Positions 46,489 through 58,719 of a DNA stretch of 64,000 nucleotides are shown here, in pieces. A program made the position numbers and the translations under genes. Location: assembly GCA_947650365.1 (NCBI GenBank), contig OX393551.1, positions 89,130,697 through 89,194,696 of the forward strand. Reading direction: 5' to 3'. Below the pieces are notes generated by a model, which did not search any database, was not told the origin of the DNA, and worked only from the letters and a program-made list of their open reading frames with translations. Position 1 is the stretch's first letter; each line of letters begins with the position of its first letter. The stretch comes from Chamaelirium japonicum. Its lineage: Eukaryota > Streptophyta > Magnoliopsida > Liliales > Melanthiaceae.

Positions 46489-48433
46489 TGTTGGAATTGG
46501 ATCCGTGTATCGGAGTCGCAGCGGAAGCAAAAAGAAAGGTCCGAAGATCATACGGTGTATGTTTCATTACAATTCGTGATACAAAACAATCGACATGCAA
46601 ATCTACGATCGTAGCATATGTGCGGACACCCTAGAGGCATACTACGATCTACGGAAGCATGCATGCATTTACTTAGGTGTTTAGATTCATCATACCTTAT
46701 AGATCTATGATCCGGAGATTACGGAACGATGAAAAATCGCACTTGAATCGCAAGGGAAACTGTCGGATAGCACCTTGTCCTTTGCGAATTGAAGAATCCT
46801 TGAAATCCCGTCTCTGAGTGCAAGGATTTCGAGCCGACGGAAGAATCCGTTGCGAAGACGATGGCGAGCCTTGAGATTTTCTCCTCCTCTTTCTCCTTTC
46901 TTCCTTCTCCTTCCTTCCTCTTCCTTCTCCCTTCTTCTTCCTCTCTTTTCCTTGGCCGAAACCACAAAGGAGGAGCACAAAGGGTCGGATTTTTAGAGGG
47001 GAGGGAGTAGAACCTTAGGGCCGGCCCTCCCTCTCCCTATTTCCTATATAGGGCCGGTCTCCCATGGCTCCAAGGAGGCTAGGGCCGGCCCCTATATGGA
47101 TAGGGATGAGGAGGATCGGATTGTAGGGTATTCCAATGTCTATCGTGAACCCTGGACGAAAACGCCCTTCACAAAAGTGGAAAAACTGAAAGAGAGACTG
47201 AGTGAGGTGCGCTACTCGGAATCGAGTTCCGTCAGCGCCTGTGAGCTCCTGGAATTATTCCGCTCAATCCAAGATCCATATTCAATATGCTCTGAGCCAT
47301 ATTTCAGTATTTACCAAAATACCCCTACGGCCCGTAATATATGTGAATTAGGTTCTTTGGCTCCGGGCTTGCGCTATTTCGCATCCAACGTATCCAACTA
47401 GGTCGAGGAACAATTCCTATACACAACGACAGGGTAGAACCTTCAGGGTTCAAGATCTCTAGCTCTAACCGGATCCCTGATTAACTGTTTCGGTGACACA
47501 CCGAAAGTTCCGTTAATCAGCCATAATCCGATTAACCCGCGTAGCCATCCAGAGTGCGACGCGAGTTGAACTCTAGTGATCCTAAACTTATGTTACTCCC
47601 TCGTAACCCTGTTCTCTACTATACTCCGATAATCCTCAGTCCCTCCTATTACTCGTGCCATGATACGACTCGGGCGGTGGGGAGCACCGCCAGATCCCGA
47701 TCGATCATCTGACTAGGGTTTGATGACTTGTCATCTATAACACCACACACCTTCCGGTGCTATGCCTAGCATCCGGAATATCGTCAGTCATACTGACAAC
47801 CACCAGGCCTGGGTTAACTGTGTGGACAGATTGACTCATCAAACCGCACCCATCCAACACTAGACGTCGGATAACCTGTAGGGATCACATGTCACTCAAG
47901 CGCCAGCCGGGTAACCCAACGTACCGTGGTATTGGACTATGGAAGGTCCGCACACGTTGGCACATCAAAGCACCACACAACTGGTTGGCCCAGTGAGCAT
48001 GGTCCCTCAGGGTTAAGGACAGATTATCTATAGTAGTAAGACGGTTTCTGCACCAGTGTCTGAATCACTGAACTGTGCACCGTCTTGGTTCCTGTTCAAC
48101 ACGATCATCGTACTTGGTCAGGTGAATGGGAATCTCACGTTCCCGTGGTGGAGACTTCACCACATCCTCTACCTGCCAACAGCTTGCTCTCGGTGAAGCG
48201 ACCGGCATTACCTAAGCTATGAACTAGTTCTAGGTCTACACAGAACTGGTCCACTGGGTCTCCCAAGTATGGATCCTCCATGTGCCTTAGTGGCCTACTG
48301 TGTTCCCTACGGTCCTTTTATTATATGAGAATTATCATATACCAGAGTAGTATTCTAATTAAAGCAATAACCAAAGTCATCTTTATTAATGTTAATACAG
48401 AAAATCCACGCTAAAGACACACGAGCTACAACA
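46489..48433 (-). repeat. 3' LTR of the copia element
   Basis: 1945 bp with TG...CA ends, highly similar to 54355-56310. It contains a TC-rich tract (about 46880-46960) and a region that gives Lys/Glu/Arg-rich shadow ORFs on minus. Confidence 0.93.
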
Positions 48434-48445
48434 ATCTCCCACTTG
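48434..48445 (-). other. Polypurine tract of the copia element
   Basis: On minus it reads CAAGTGGGAGAT directly before the 3' LTR, three bases after the polyprotein stop (TAG at 48450-48448). Confidence 0.8.
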
Positions 48446-48447
48446 GC

Positions 48448-51400
48448 CTAGCGGGGAACAACAGTCTTAACTCCCACGGCATCCACGTGCTTCTCAAAAG
48501 CCTTGGTCGGTAAAGCCTTTGTGAAAGGGTCCGCCATGTTATCTGCAGACGCCACCTGAGTCACTGCTACCTCCCCTCGCTTCTGCAAGTCCCGGATTAT
48601 GTAGTATTTTCGCTCGATATGCTTGCTCTTCTGGTGATATCTTGGCTCCTTGGATTATGCTACCGCTCCACTATTGTCACAGTAAAGGACAATAGGATCT
48701 TGAGCTCCCGGTACGCATCCTAAGTCCGTGAGGAACTTCTTGAGCCACACCGCCTCCTTAGCTGCTTCGCACGCCGAAACATACTCAGCCTCTGTCGTCG
48801 AATCTGTGATGCATCCCTGCTCCACGCTCCTCCAACTAACAGCTCCTCCTCCTAATAAAAACACAAACCCTGACATCGATCTCCTGGATTCCGGATCTGA
48901 CGCAAAGTCAGAATCCGTATATCCAATCGGCATCAGTTCCTGTGAAGAGTAAACTAACTCATAATCTCTCGTCCTACAGAGATACTTGAGTATACTTTTT
49001 ACAGCAATCCAGTGTATTGGACCCGGATTTGATTGATACCTGCCCATCATGCCTACTGCATCGCATATATCTGGTCTCGTGCACTGCATGGCATACATCA
49101 GACTCCCTACAGCCGAAGCATAAGGTATCTTCTGCATCTCTGCCCTCTCCTCAGGAGTCTTAGGATCCTGATCCTTGGACAATTTCATTCCATGTCTGAA
49201 TGGAACCAGTCCCTTCTTGGAGTTGTGCATACTAAATCTGACCAAGATAGTATCTATGTAGGCTGACTGTGACAGCGAGAGAATCTTGTTCTGACAATCT
49301 CGAGTTACCTTGATCCCCAGAACATAACTCGCTTCACCCAGGTCTTTCATGTCAAATTGAGAGGATAACTACACCTTCACTGTAGACAACGTTCCAATAT
49401 CGTTTCAGATGAGCAGGATATCGTCTACGTAAAGCACTAGAAAAACTACTGCAATCTTATCGCTCCTTTTATAAACTCATGGTTCATCCACGTTCTATTC
49501 AAATCCATAAGACTGGATAGCTTGATCAAAACGCATGTTCCAACTTCTGGATGCATGCTTCAGTCCATAAATGGACCTTTGCAACTTGCACACCAGACCT
49601 TCCTGACCTTTTGCGACAAAGCCTGGAGGCTGAGACATGTAGATGTCTTCTTCCAAATCCCCATTGAGGAATGTGGTCTTGACGTCCATTTGCCAGATCT
49701 CCCAATCATAATGGGCTGCAATGGACAAGAGGATCCGGATAGACTTAAGCATAGCCACTGGCGAAAAGATTTCGTCATAGTCGATCCCTTCTCGCTGGGT
49801 ATAACCCTTAGCGACTAGTCTAGCTTTGTAAGTCTCAACGGTACCATTCGGACCTCTTTTCCTTTTGTACACCCACTTACACCCAACAGGTTTAATATTG
49901 TGAGGTGGTGTTACAAGTGTCCAGACTGAATTTTGGGACATCGATGTCAGTTCTGCCTCCATGGCTTCCTGCCATACTGCATGGTCAGTGGATACCATCG
50001 CTTCGTCATAGTTCAGAGGATCATTCTCCTGAAACTCTGGATCAACCATAAAGGCTTCTCCAATGTATCTATCAGGAGCACTTGTGGTCCTCCCACTGCG
50101 ACGAACCTGCGGTGGTTCCATTGGAGTCGATTCTACAGTACCGTTAATCTTAGTGGTATCGGCTCCTACTATGTTTTCTATCTGCGTACTCCCATCAGTA
50201 CCAAGCAATTCTTCAAGAACTACTTTACTGGTGGGCTTATGGTCCATTAAATAATCCTGCTCCAGGAATACGGTGTTCGTCGAGACGATAACCTTTCTAT
50301 CCTCAGGATCATAAAATAAACCACCCTTTGTCCCTTTTGGATACCCAACGAACAGACATACCTTAGTTTTTGACTCCATCTTATCTCGCTTGTCCTTTCG
50401 CATATGTATTGGACAACCCCAAATCCTAAAGTACTGTAGGCTTGGCTTTCGCTTCAACCACACCTCCCAAGGAGTTAGGGGTACTTACTTTGATGGAACA
50501 AAGTTCAAAGTATATATTCCCGTCTCTAGGGCATATCCTCAAAAACTAGGTGGTAATGTTGCATAACTCATCATAGTCCGAACCATGTCTAACAAGGTTT
50601 GGTTTCTCCTCTCAGATACACCGTTTTGTTGTGGTGTCCCTGGTGCAGTCAACTGGGATACGATCCCATGCTCACGCAGGTACCCAGTAAATTCATCCAA
50701 TAGGTATTCACCTCCTCGATCCGATCGAAGAGACTTGATACTTTTACTCGTCTGCTTTTCTGCTTCAGCTCTGAACTCCTTGAACTTATCAAAGGATTCA
50801 GACTTCCGCCGCATTAGGTATATATATCCAAACCTCGAGTGATCATCCGTGAAGGTGATGAAATACTCGAAGCCTCCTATGGTACGGACACTTATGGGCC
50901 CATATACATCAGTGTGTACCAACTCCATTACCTCCTTAGATCTGCTACCTTTGGCTCGGAAAGACCTTTTAGTCATCTTGCCTTCCAGGCAAGACTCACA
51001 CGTCGGTAGGCTTTCTGAAATATTTGGACTTAAGAGTCCTACCTTAACCAACCTGTGAATCCTGTCTGAGGCTATGTGTCCAAGCCTTAGATGCCAAAGG
51101 AGTGTTGGATTATCTGGGGGATTTTTCCTTTTAGATGAATTAATCACACAAGCTTCAGTTATGTTATCTTGCTTATGATTAGAGTTAATTACATAGAGAC
51201 CATTCTGTATCTTTCCCTTACAAATAAAGAAACCATTCAATTTAATTGACACACCAGAAGCATCAAATAAAACTAAAAAACCTTCATTATTCAATAAGGA
51301 AACAGAAATTAAATTACGTCTCAAGGACGGTACATAAAGTATGTCTCTAAGTAATAAACTTCTTCCATCAAGGAACTGCAAGATGATATCTCCAATTGCT

Positions 51401-52416
51401 TCAGCCTCTGCCACGGCCTCAGTTCCCATGCTTAGGATTATCTTCCTATCACCCAGTTTTCTTGTCTCCTTGAACCCCTGCAAATTATTGCAAGCATGGT
51501 TAGTGGAACCATAATCCATAATCCATGAAACTAGAGAACAACTGGATGCTACAAGGGATTCCACTATGTGGATTTGAGATATACCTGTCTCAGCCATCTT
51601 GGGAGCCGCGCGGCAGTCGCCCTTCCAGTGTTCCTTCTTGCCGCATCGGAAATATTTTCCTTTGGACTTCGTCGGACCATTCTGCTTGGGAACCTGTAAC
51701 TGCACCTGGCCCATCTTTATGGGCTTCTTAGACTTTCTTTTCTGAAACTTGCCCTTGGCTTTCAGAGAAGAATTTCGCTCTATGTTTAGGGATTGGGCTC
51801 CTGCCTTCATCCCGTCCTCTACCGCCTGGAGCATCGCTAGGAGCTCTGCGTTAGACATCTCCAACCGGTTAAGGTTGAAGTTGGTAACGAAGCCCTCAAA
51901 CGCTCCTGACAGAGACGCGAGAAAAATATTGGTCTGGATCTCTGCATCCAAGATGACAGCAAAGGAACCAAGCTCATTCACATAGCCAAACAACTTCAGC
52001 ATATGATCCCGAACTAAAGTCCCCTCTGCCATCTTCGTGGACACCAATTTCTTGATGGTCAGGTAACGAGTTACCCGACTACGACCCTCGAACATTTCCT
52101 TCAGGTAGAGCATCATGTCTGAAGCAAAGGCCATGTCTTCGACTTGCTTTTGAAGGACGGTCTACAAGGATGTCACAATGGAGCACTTGCACATCTCATC
52201 AGCATCTAGCCAGTCTTTCCATTCCTTTAATTGGGCCTCAGTTGCATCTGGTCCCGACATGGCCGGTTGAGGGGTATTTAGGGCAATTGTGTGTTTGCCA
52301 ACCCTTAGGACGAGCATCAGGTTACGCTTCCAGTCCTCGTAGTTTGGTCCCGTAAGTTTATTATCATTACGTATGGAGGCAAGGGGGTCGAGTTTGGTCA
52401 TGATTTCTGTAAACAA
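48448..52416 (-). pseudogene. Copia Gag-Pol polyprotein, interrupted by stops
   Basis: Read from 52416 down. The gag start (84 residues, LTGPNYEDWKRNLM) ends at a stop near 52162. A 531-residue open block (52134-50539) carries the UBN2-type gag and a zinc knuckle whose first Cys is Tyr (YFRCGKKEHWKGDC). It also carries a protease with DYGSTNHAC where DSGATNHVC is usual, the pre-integrase LWHLRLGH...CESCLEGK, and integrase HTDVYGP, FTDDHSRFGY and SERRNQTL. After more stops, 50463-49495 carries the end of integrase and the RT start ([22 protein letters not shown]). YVDDILLI is near 49430, and 49350-48655 carries RNase H (YTDSDFASD, TEAEYVSACEAAKEAVWL) ending near NMADPFTKALP. Most stops look like single transitions. 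This is the enzyme set for reverse transcription and integration, no longer intact. Confidence 0.9.
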
Positions 52417-52429
52417 TGGTTTAAAGCAA

Positions 52430-54340
52430 TAATTAGGGTCTACTACAATCTATTTCATGGAATTTAGAAATAGATAATATCTACTCCAGCCGCTATGTCT
52501 TCACCACCTTATGTGGAGACATCCAGGAATCTAAATCCCCTGGGCTGGAGCACTGAGACTATCGGCCCTGAATTGGAGACAGTATCTCGGTGAGAGCATG
52601 CAACCGCTTCTGCCAATGGGGTTTTTACGACCCAGTCTTCATCAGAATTACCCATGGTAAACTGAAAGACCTCCCAGTCTCCTTTTGGCCAGCTTTATGT
52701 GACCCGCGTGTGCAGCAACAGCGGCTTCATACAAGCTTTCGGATGCTTCCCACAAATCTAGGTGGTGTCGGCAGGGGGGTTCATAGGCTCCCGCGGTGCG
52801 GGATAAAACCGTCACCCACTGCCACCGGCATCCTTCATGTCCCGAAGGAAACCACTAGGCGAACCAGCATGGAAGAAAACACAGCTCTTACCCGGTGGGA
52901 ATATCGAACTGCGTACCACCCATCTAGACCCTTAGCCGGTTGATTATGGAGGCCAGGGGTTCCCCTTTAGAGAGAACCTCTTACATATCCCTTCTTTATG
53001 AGGTTTTATACATATCTAGAAAGGTCACGACCTCCTAGACTTAGACCCTGGTCTACCGTGCTCCCACTAGGATTATAAACCTTCCCACAAAGAATTAGTA
53101 TCCTCGGAAAATATCATAGTCCCTACCTTGAATACTCAGCTTTCGCCTTTCTTGCAAGGATCACATTACATAGATTTCAAGGATCCCGATACTTCACTAC
53201 TTTATCCATAATCCTAAGATCTGGAGCCTAGCCTAAGGTCAACGTGGAAAGGACTCCCACTATGATGACGTCTCGTTCATAATTTGATGCCTGATGTCAT
53301 AGTAGATCTCATCTCATTACAGGTTTTGATGCTGGCCAAATAGGAACATCCGATAACCTCCGCCGGACCTCAACCTAATGGTGGCATAACCAAATCGTGA
53401 TGAGTTCATACTACCATCAAACATCATCTAGAAACGGGTATCACACAGTGAAATCCTAACCTAACTTGGTCGCTAGGATCACGTGGAGAAAGGGCATCCC
53501 ACTAGGGTTATCATACTTCTTATGGAGACATTAGTTAATTATCACTAAACAAATCTAACACTGCGTTTATCTTGGTGCACAGTACTTGGCTACCTGAACT
53601 ACCACGAGGGCGGTTACCACCTTTCCTTTTAGCTAGCCACCGGATTTGCACGTGTTAGAAGCATATAGAGATACCGATGAATCCATAATTTTAGTACTAA
53701 CCCTAAGCCTGATCTAGAGACTAACTCACAAGCAAGATAATCATATTATCATCGGGGTTCTCTAAATACAAAATAAAGAGAAACAACAGAAAAAACATCC
53801 AAACTGAATCAAGTCCAGGGTCCGACCCTTGAACCTGAATAGCACAGCCAAGATATCCCGCTCTTCCGTTCTGCAAGATCTCTGACGACGAAATCCCCTT
53901 CATCGCCAACGTACACGCTTTTGCCGGGTCTTTGCACGCCATGGTACCGCTTGCCCGAACCGTGGATGTAGCATCATCTCTTTCTTCCTGTGACCGAAAA
54001 ACTAACACGCTCCGAGAAAGTGCTTTTTAGTGTACAATTTCGCTAGAAAGAAAAGAAGACAATCCTAGAAACACGGCCAGGGAACCGAGGATGTTCAACC
54101 CCCACCCTCGCCTATCTAGAGCCTTACAATCCACAATAATAATAAGTGCAAAATTAAATCCGGGGTCCGACCCCCGGATGCATGCAATCACAGATTACTA
54201 TTCAGCGCGGCACCTGCGAAAAAACGATACATAGCATAATCCATATGCATGATCTATGCTGAACCCTGACGAAAACATATGCCATCATATATTCACATGA
54301 TGTTTTCACGAATTCATGCATGAAACATACACCAAAGTGT
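52430..54340 (-). other. Copia 5' leader, non-coding
   Basis: About 1.9 kb between the 5' LTR/primer site and the gag start. Such long leaders occur in this copia branch. The only ORFs are short, for example 54008-53721 on minus, and are unlike known proteins. Confidence 0.6.
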
Positions 54341-54352
54341 GCTCTGATTCCA
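54341..54352 (-). other. Primer-binding site of the copia element
   Basis: On minus it reads TGGAATCAGAGC, one mismatch from the initiator-Met tRNA site, two bases inside the right LTR. Confidence 0.85.
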
Positions 54353-54354
54353 AT

Positions 54355-56310
54355 TGTTGGAATTGGATCCGTGTATCGGAGTCGCAGCGGAAGCAAAAAG
54401 AAAGATCTGAAAGTCATACGGTATATGTTTTATTACAATTCGTGATACAAAACAATCTACATGCAAATCTACGATCTTAACATATGTGCGGACACCCTAG
54501 AGGCATACTACGATCTACGGAAGACATGCATGCATCGACTTAGGTGTTTAGATTCATCATATCTTATGAATCTATGATCCGGAGATTACGGAACGATGAA
54601 GAACCGCACTTGAATCGCAAGGGAAACTGTCGGATAGCACCTTGTCCTTTGCGAATTGAAGAATCCTCGAAATCCCATCTCTGAGTGCAAGGATTTCGAG
54701 CCGACGGAAGAATCCGTTGCGAAGACGATGGCGAGCCTCGAGATTTTCTCCTCCTCTTTCTCCTTTTTTCCTTCTCCTTCCTTCCTCTTCCTTTTCCCTT
54801 CTTCTTCCTCTCTTTTCCTTGGCCGAAACCACAAAGGAGGAGCACAAAGGGTCGAATTTTTGGAGGGGAGGGAGTAGAACCTTAGGGCCGGCCCTCCCTC
54901 TCCCTATTTCCTATATAGGGTCGGTCTCCCATGGCTCCAAGGAGTCTAGGGCCGGCCTCTATATGGATAGGGATGAGGAGGATTGGATTTTAGGGTATTC
55001 CAATGTCTATCGTGAACCCTGGACGAAAACGCCCTTCATGAAAGTGGAAAAACTGAAAGAGAGACTGAGTGAGGTGCGCTACTCGGAATCGAGTTCTATC
55101 AATGCTTGTGAGCTCATGGAATTATTTCGCTCAATCCAAGATCCATCTTCAATATGTTCTGAGCCATATTTCAGTATTTACCAAAATACCCCTATGACCC
55201 GTAACACATGTGAATTAGGTTCTTTGGCTCCGGGCTTGCGCTCCATCGCGCTACTTCGCATCCAACGTATCCAACTAGGTCGGGGAACAATTCCTATACG
55301 CAACGACAGGGTGGAACCTTCAGGGTTCGGGATCTCTAGCTCTAACCAGATCCCTGATTAATTGTTCCGGTGACACACCAAAAGTTCCGTTAATCAGTCC
55401 TAATCCGATTAACCCGCGTAGCCACCCAGAGTGCGACGCGAGTTAAACTCTAGTAATCCTAAACTTATGTTACTCCCTCGTAACCCTGTTCTCTACTATA
55501 CTCCGATAATCCTTAGTCTCTCCTATTACTAGTGCCATGATACGACTCGGGCGGTGGGGAGCACCGTCAGATCCCGATCGATCATCTGACTAGGGTTTGA
55601 TGACTTGTCATCTATAACACCACACACCTTCCGGTGCTATGCCTAGCATCCGGAATATCGTCAGTCATACTGACAACCACCAGGCCTGGGTTAACTGTGT
55701 GGACAGATTGACTCATCAAATCGCACCCATCTAATACTGGACGTCGGATAACCTGTAGGGATTACATGTCACTCAAGCGCCAGCCGGGTAACCCAAAGTA
55801 CCGTGGTATTGGACTATGGAAGGTCGGCACACGTTGGCACATCAAAGCACCACACAACTGGTTGGCCCAGTGAGCATGGTCCCTCAGGGTTAAGGACAGA
55901 TTATCGATAGTAGTAAGACGATTTTTGCACCAGTGTCTGAATCACTGAACTGTGCACCATCTTGGTTCCTGTTCAACACGATCATCGTGCTTGGTCAGGT
56001 GAATGGGAATCCCACGTTCCCGTGGTGGAGACTTTACCACATCCTCTACCTGCCAACAGATTGTTCTCGGTGAAGCGACCGGCATTACCTAAGCTGTGAA
56101 CTAGTTCTAGGTCTACACAGAACTGGTCCACTGGGTCTCCCAAGCATGGATCCTCTATGCACCTCAGTGGCCTACTGTGTTCCCTAGGGTCCTTTTATTA
56201 TATGAGAATTATCATATACCAGAGTAGTATTGTAATTAAAGCAATAACCAAAGTCATCTTTATTAATGTTAATACAGAAAATCCACGCTAAGGACACACG
56301 AGCTACAACA
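54355..56310 (-). repeat. 5' LTR of the copia element
   Basis: 1956 bp, paired with 46489-48433. It differs by scattered substitutions and small indels (11 bp longer). Confidence 0.93.
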
Positions 56311-56315
56311 TATAT

Positions 56316-58472
56316 CTCCTCGATGCTAAACCAAATAGCCCGGGCAGCAGCTGACCATGTTCCAGTGCAAGCCTTCAGAGAGCTCCTCATTGTCATAAAC
56401 CGTCGACCTCTCTAGCGGCAACACTGAGTGCTCTGAAGTAAACTCGAAGTCCTTGCCTCCCATCTTTCTCAAAAACGTTCGAGCACACTCCTTCGGGCAT
56501 TCCCAGCTGATGAAGGCATTCAGGATCCCCCCTACGCCCGGCAAGAACGGCAAGTCGGTTAGATGCCCATATCTGGCAAAGATCCCTTTTGAAAAGTGAA
56601 GCACCATCCAACCATACAAATAGTACAGAGGACCAAAGGAGTTAGATCAGACAACTTCCCCTTTGACATTATCTGAAGTAGACAAGCTCCAATACGCGCC
56701 ACTAAGCCCCTGGTATAAGGTACATGGCGCTAAGTTGAAGAGCTTTCCCCTCGCCATCCTAGACGCCACAAGAAAAGTCCTAGGATAGATGGCCTTGCTG
56801 GTACAAGGAAGCACAAATCGACAAAGGAAAATGGCCAATCATGCGGCCCGATAAACTACTCGTCACTCCTCGCTATCGCGCTCCAAACCAAGAACCTCCC
56901 ACGGGCTTCGTTTCACCTCCATCAAATGCTTCACCCGGGCTAAAGACTCAATCGGCCTCATAAAGGATCGTAGTGGAGGCCTCTTCATCTGGGCAATTTT
57001 TCACATCGGGTGAGCTGAAGGGGCATGGGACCGGTACTCAATCCTTAACTAGAAGTCTACCCAAGACGAATGGCGAACTCAATCTAATTGGTCTCGCGCT
57101 GCAATAATGGCGTACGCCTTGAATAAGAGAAGGCAAGAACTCAGGAAGAAATTGCTATCCATCAGATCCTTCAAAGCCGGCACTTCCTCTTGATAATAGT
57201 TCGGCACTTTGGGGCATCCGGTGACGATGTGAACATCGCGGAGAGAAATTCTATTTCCCTTACCCCAGTAAGAAACGTGTTGGTGTCCGGGCACCAGAAT
57301 TCACAGAAAGCTCGGTACATCCCCTCAGGACGATTGTACTCTCAGCGAGCTGGCACTAGGAACCTCGCCAACGGTTTCATCTCAGGCTCCGCCCTGAAAA
57401 CTTCTGAGAGCTCGCTCATCCACTCACGAAAGCCGCAGAGGTACTGAATGTCCCCACGAGGCCAGGAGTTAACACCCCATCGGGTCAAATGAGAACAGAT
57501 CTTCGAAGCTACTACCAGCATAGGCACAAAGTCTTCAGCACAATGATGAATGGTCAGACTCAAGCTCAGGCGAAAAAGCTTCATAGAGATCGCCTCGTCA
57601 GTATAAACCTTCTCGCTTAGCTTCGGCATCCCACAGTTTGCATCGGCAACTCCATCCTCTATGATGCACTCATGGATAGGAATCCGGAGAATCGACAGAC
57701 GATCGTCACTCTTTGAAGTACGGTAGCGGTATACCTGAGTAAGGGGGAAGCGAAGGTACTTACTCCCATCGGAGAAGTCCTCAACAATCCACCCAGCAAA
57801 ACCAAACTCTCGAAGACCCGAGCCCTGAAAGGATACAAGGAAAAGCAAGTCAAGTCCAGTAGAGGCTAGCTAATGGGAGCCGGTCAAAAAAAAAAAGAGA
57901 GAAAGAAAGAAAGAGGGGCCCGTAGCCCCCCTCTCTCCCATTCGAACTCATGCACGAGCCGCACGCTACGAGCCAAAGTGCGGGGGGGGGGGGGGGGGGG
58001 GGGGGCGGCAGCCCCCCTTCTTCTTCAATCCAGTCGGGGGATGTCCGACTTGAGCCCGCAGCCCCCTACTCTGACCCGATCGGGCCCGATCGAATCGGAG
58101 CCGTAGCCGCCCGGGTCCCCCGGCCCCCATGCCCTTTGCCGACCAGATCGGGGCCCCTACATCCGTAGGCCACCGTCGCCTGACCCCGTACCGCACGCCA
58201 CCAATGCACCCCGCCGCCTGCACCCCGTGTCCGCACCGCACGCCGCCGCTGTGCCCCGCACCGCAGGCCACCGCTGCTGCCTCTGCAGGCCAGAGGAAAA
58301 GAAAAAAAAAAAAGAAAAGAAGAAGAAGAAGAGGTGGAGGTGATCGACACCTCGATCGCGGTGCTCCATCCTCATCTCCTCGATCATCTACCCTCCTTCG
58401 CTTCATGCCCGCCTTCGCGATGATCTTCAACTCACGCACCATTGCCGTTGCCGCCGACAAAAGAGGCGACAA
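56316..58472 (-). pseudogene. Antisense plant-mobile-domain (PMD) gene of a gypsy element, 5' half
   Basis: The minus strand from 58472 gives a basic, Pro/Leu-rich start, then (57848-57342) a 168-residue block GFAGWIVEDFSDGSKYLRFP, then GVNSWPRGDIQYLCGF. After a stop near 57342 come MYRAFCEFWCPDTNTFLT and WGKGNRISLRDVHIVTGCPK. This W...TNTF...G-x-I-S-L-x-D-V...G-x-P order matches the plant mobile domain (aminotransferase-like PMD, PF10536-type). Further blocks run to 56316 and continue at 46488 beyond the copia element. The gene points away from a polypurine tract and LTR at 58691-58720 that are on plus, so it is antisense to the host gypsy element. That is the position where Tat-lineage elements such as Grande carry an antisense ORF. 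The stop at 57342 and other breaks make it a pseudogene here. The domain call is by motif only. Confidence 0.65.
57982..58005. repeat. G24 homopolymer
   Basis: An uninterrupted run of 24 G inside the 5' part of the antisense gene. It is a likely sequencing-error or slippage site. Confidence 0.95.
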
Positions 58473-58690
58473 CTAGGAAGACGGAATGAGTCCTGTGCAA
58501 CCCTAGGCAGTCCCTTCTGACGACGGTCTCCATGCTTCAGCCCTCCGCAGGAACAACGCCGGATGAAACAAGCAGAGGGGGTAGGGGTCCTTAAATAAGC
58601 CTCAACCTCGTCTACAAAAGGAATAAAGGACAAGCGCTGTACGTTTTTCGTGTAAACAAGGGTTACGCGTTTTCCGCTAGCGCACTCGTC

Positions 58691-58719
58691 CTTGAGGGGG
58701 CAGTTATAGATATACAAAT
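58691..58719 (+). other. Polypurine tract before the gypsy 3' LTR
   Basis: CTTGAGGGGGCAG followed by a short AT-rich spacer up to the LTR start TGTGTC at 58720. It sets the parent gypsy element on plus. Confidence 0.6.

Larger units (their letters stand above)
46489..56310 (-). mobile_element. Full-length Ty1/copia retrotransposon (Angela/Tork-like), TSD tatat
   Basis: 9.8 kb with two LTRs (46489-48433 and 54355-56310) that begin TGTTGGAATTGG and end GAGCTACAACA on plus. It is flanked by tatat (46484-46488 and 56311-56315). The primer site by the right LTR and the polypurine tract by the left LTR show that it runs on the minus strand. Domain order is gag, protease, integrase, RT, RNase H, as in Ty1/copia. 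LTR length and sequence style suggest the Angela/Tork branch. The polyprotein carries several stops, so it is not autonomous now. It is inserted in the antisense PMD gene. Confidence 0.92.

Noticed and set aside
46697..46980. Lys/Glu/Arg-rich ORFs repeated at 54564-54847
   Set aside because: They are the same TC-rich tract in the two copia LTRs and are not genes.
57079..57848. The PMD-like protein as an ordinary host gene
   Set aside because: It has stops, it is bounded by an LTR and polypurine tract, and it is cut by element junctions. A transposon-borne gene fits better, though host origin of the domain remains possible.
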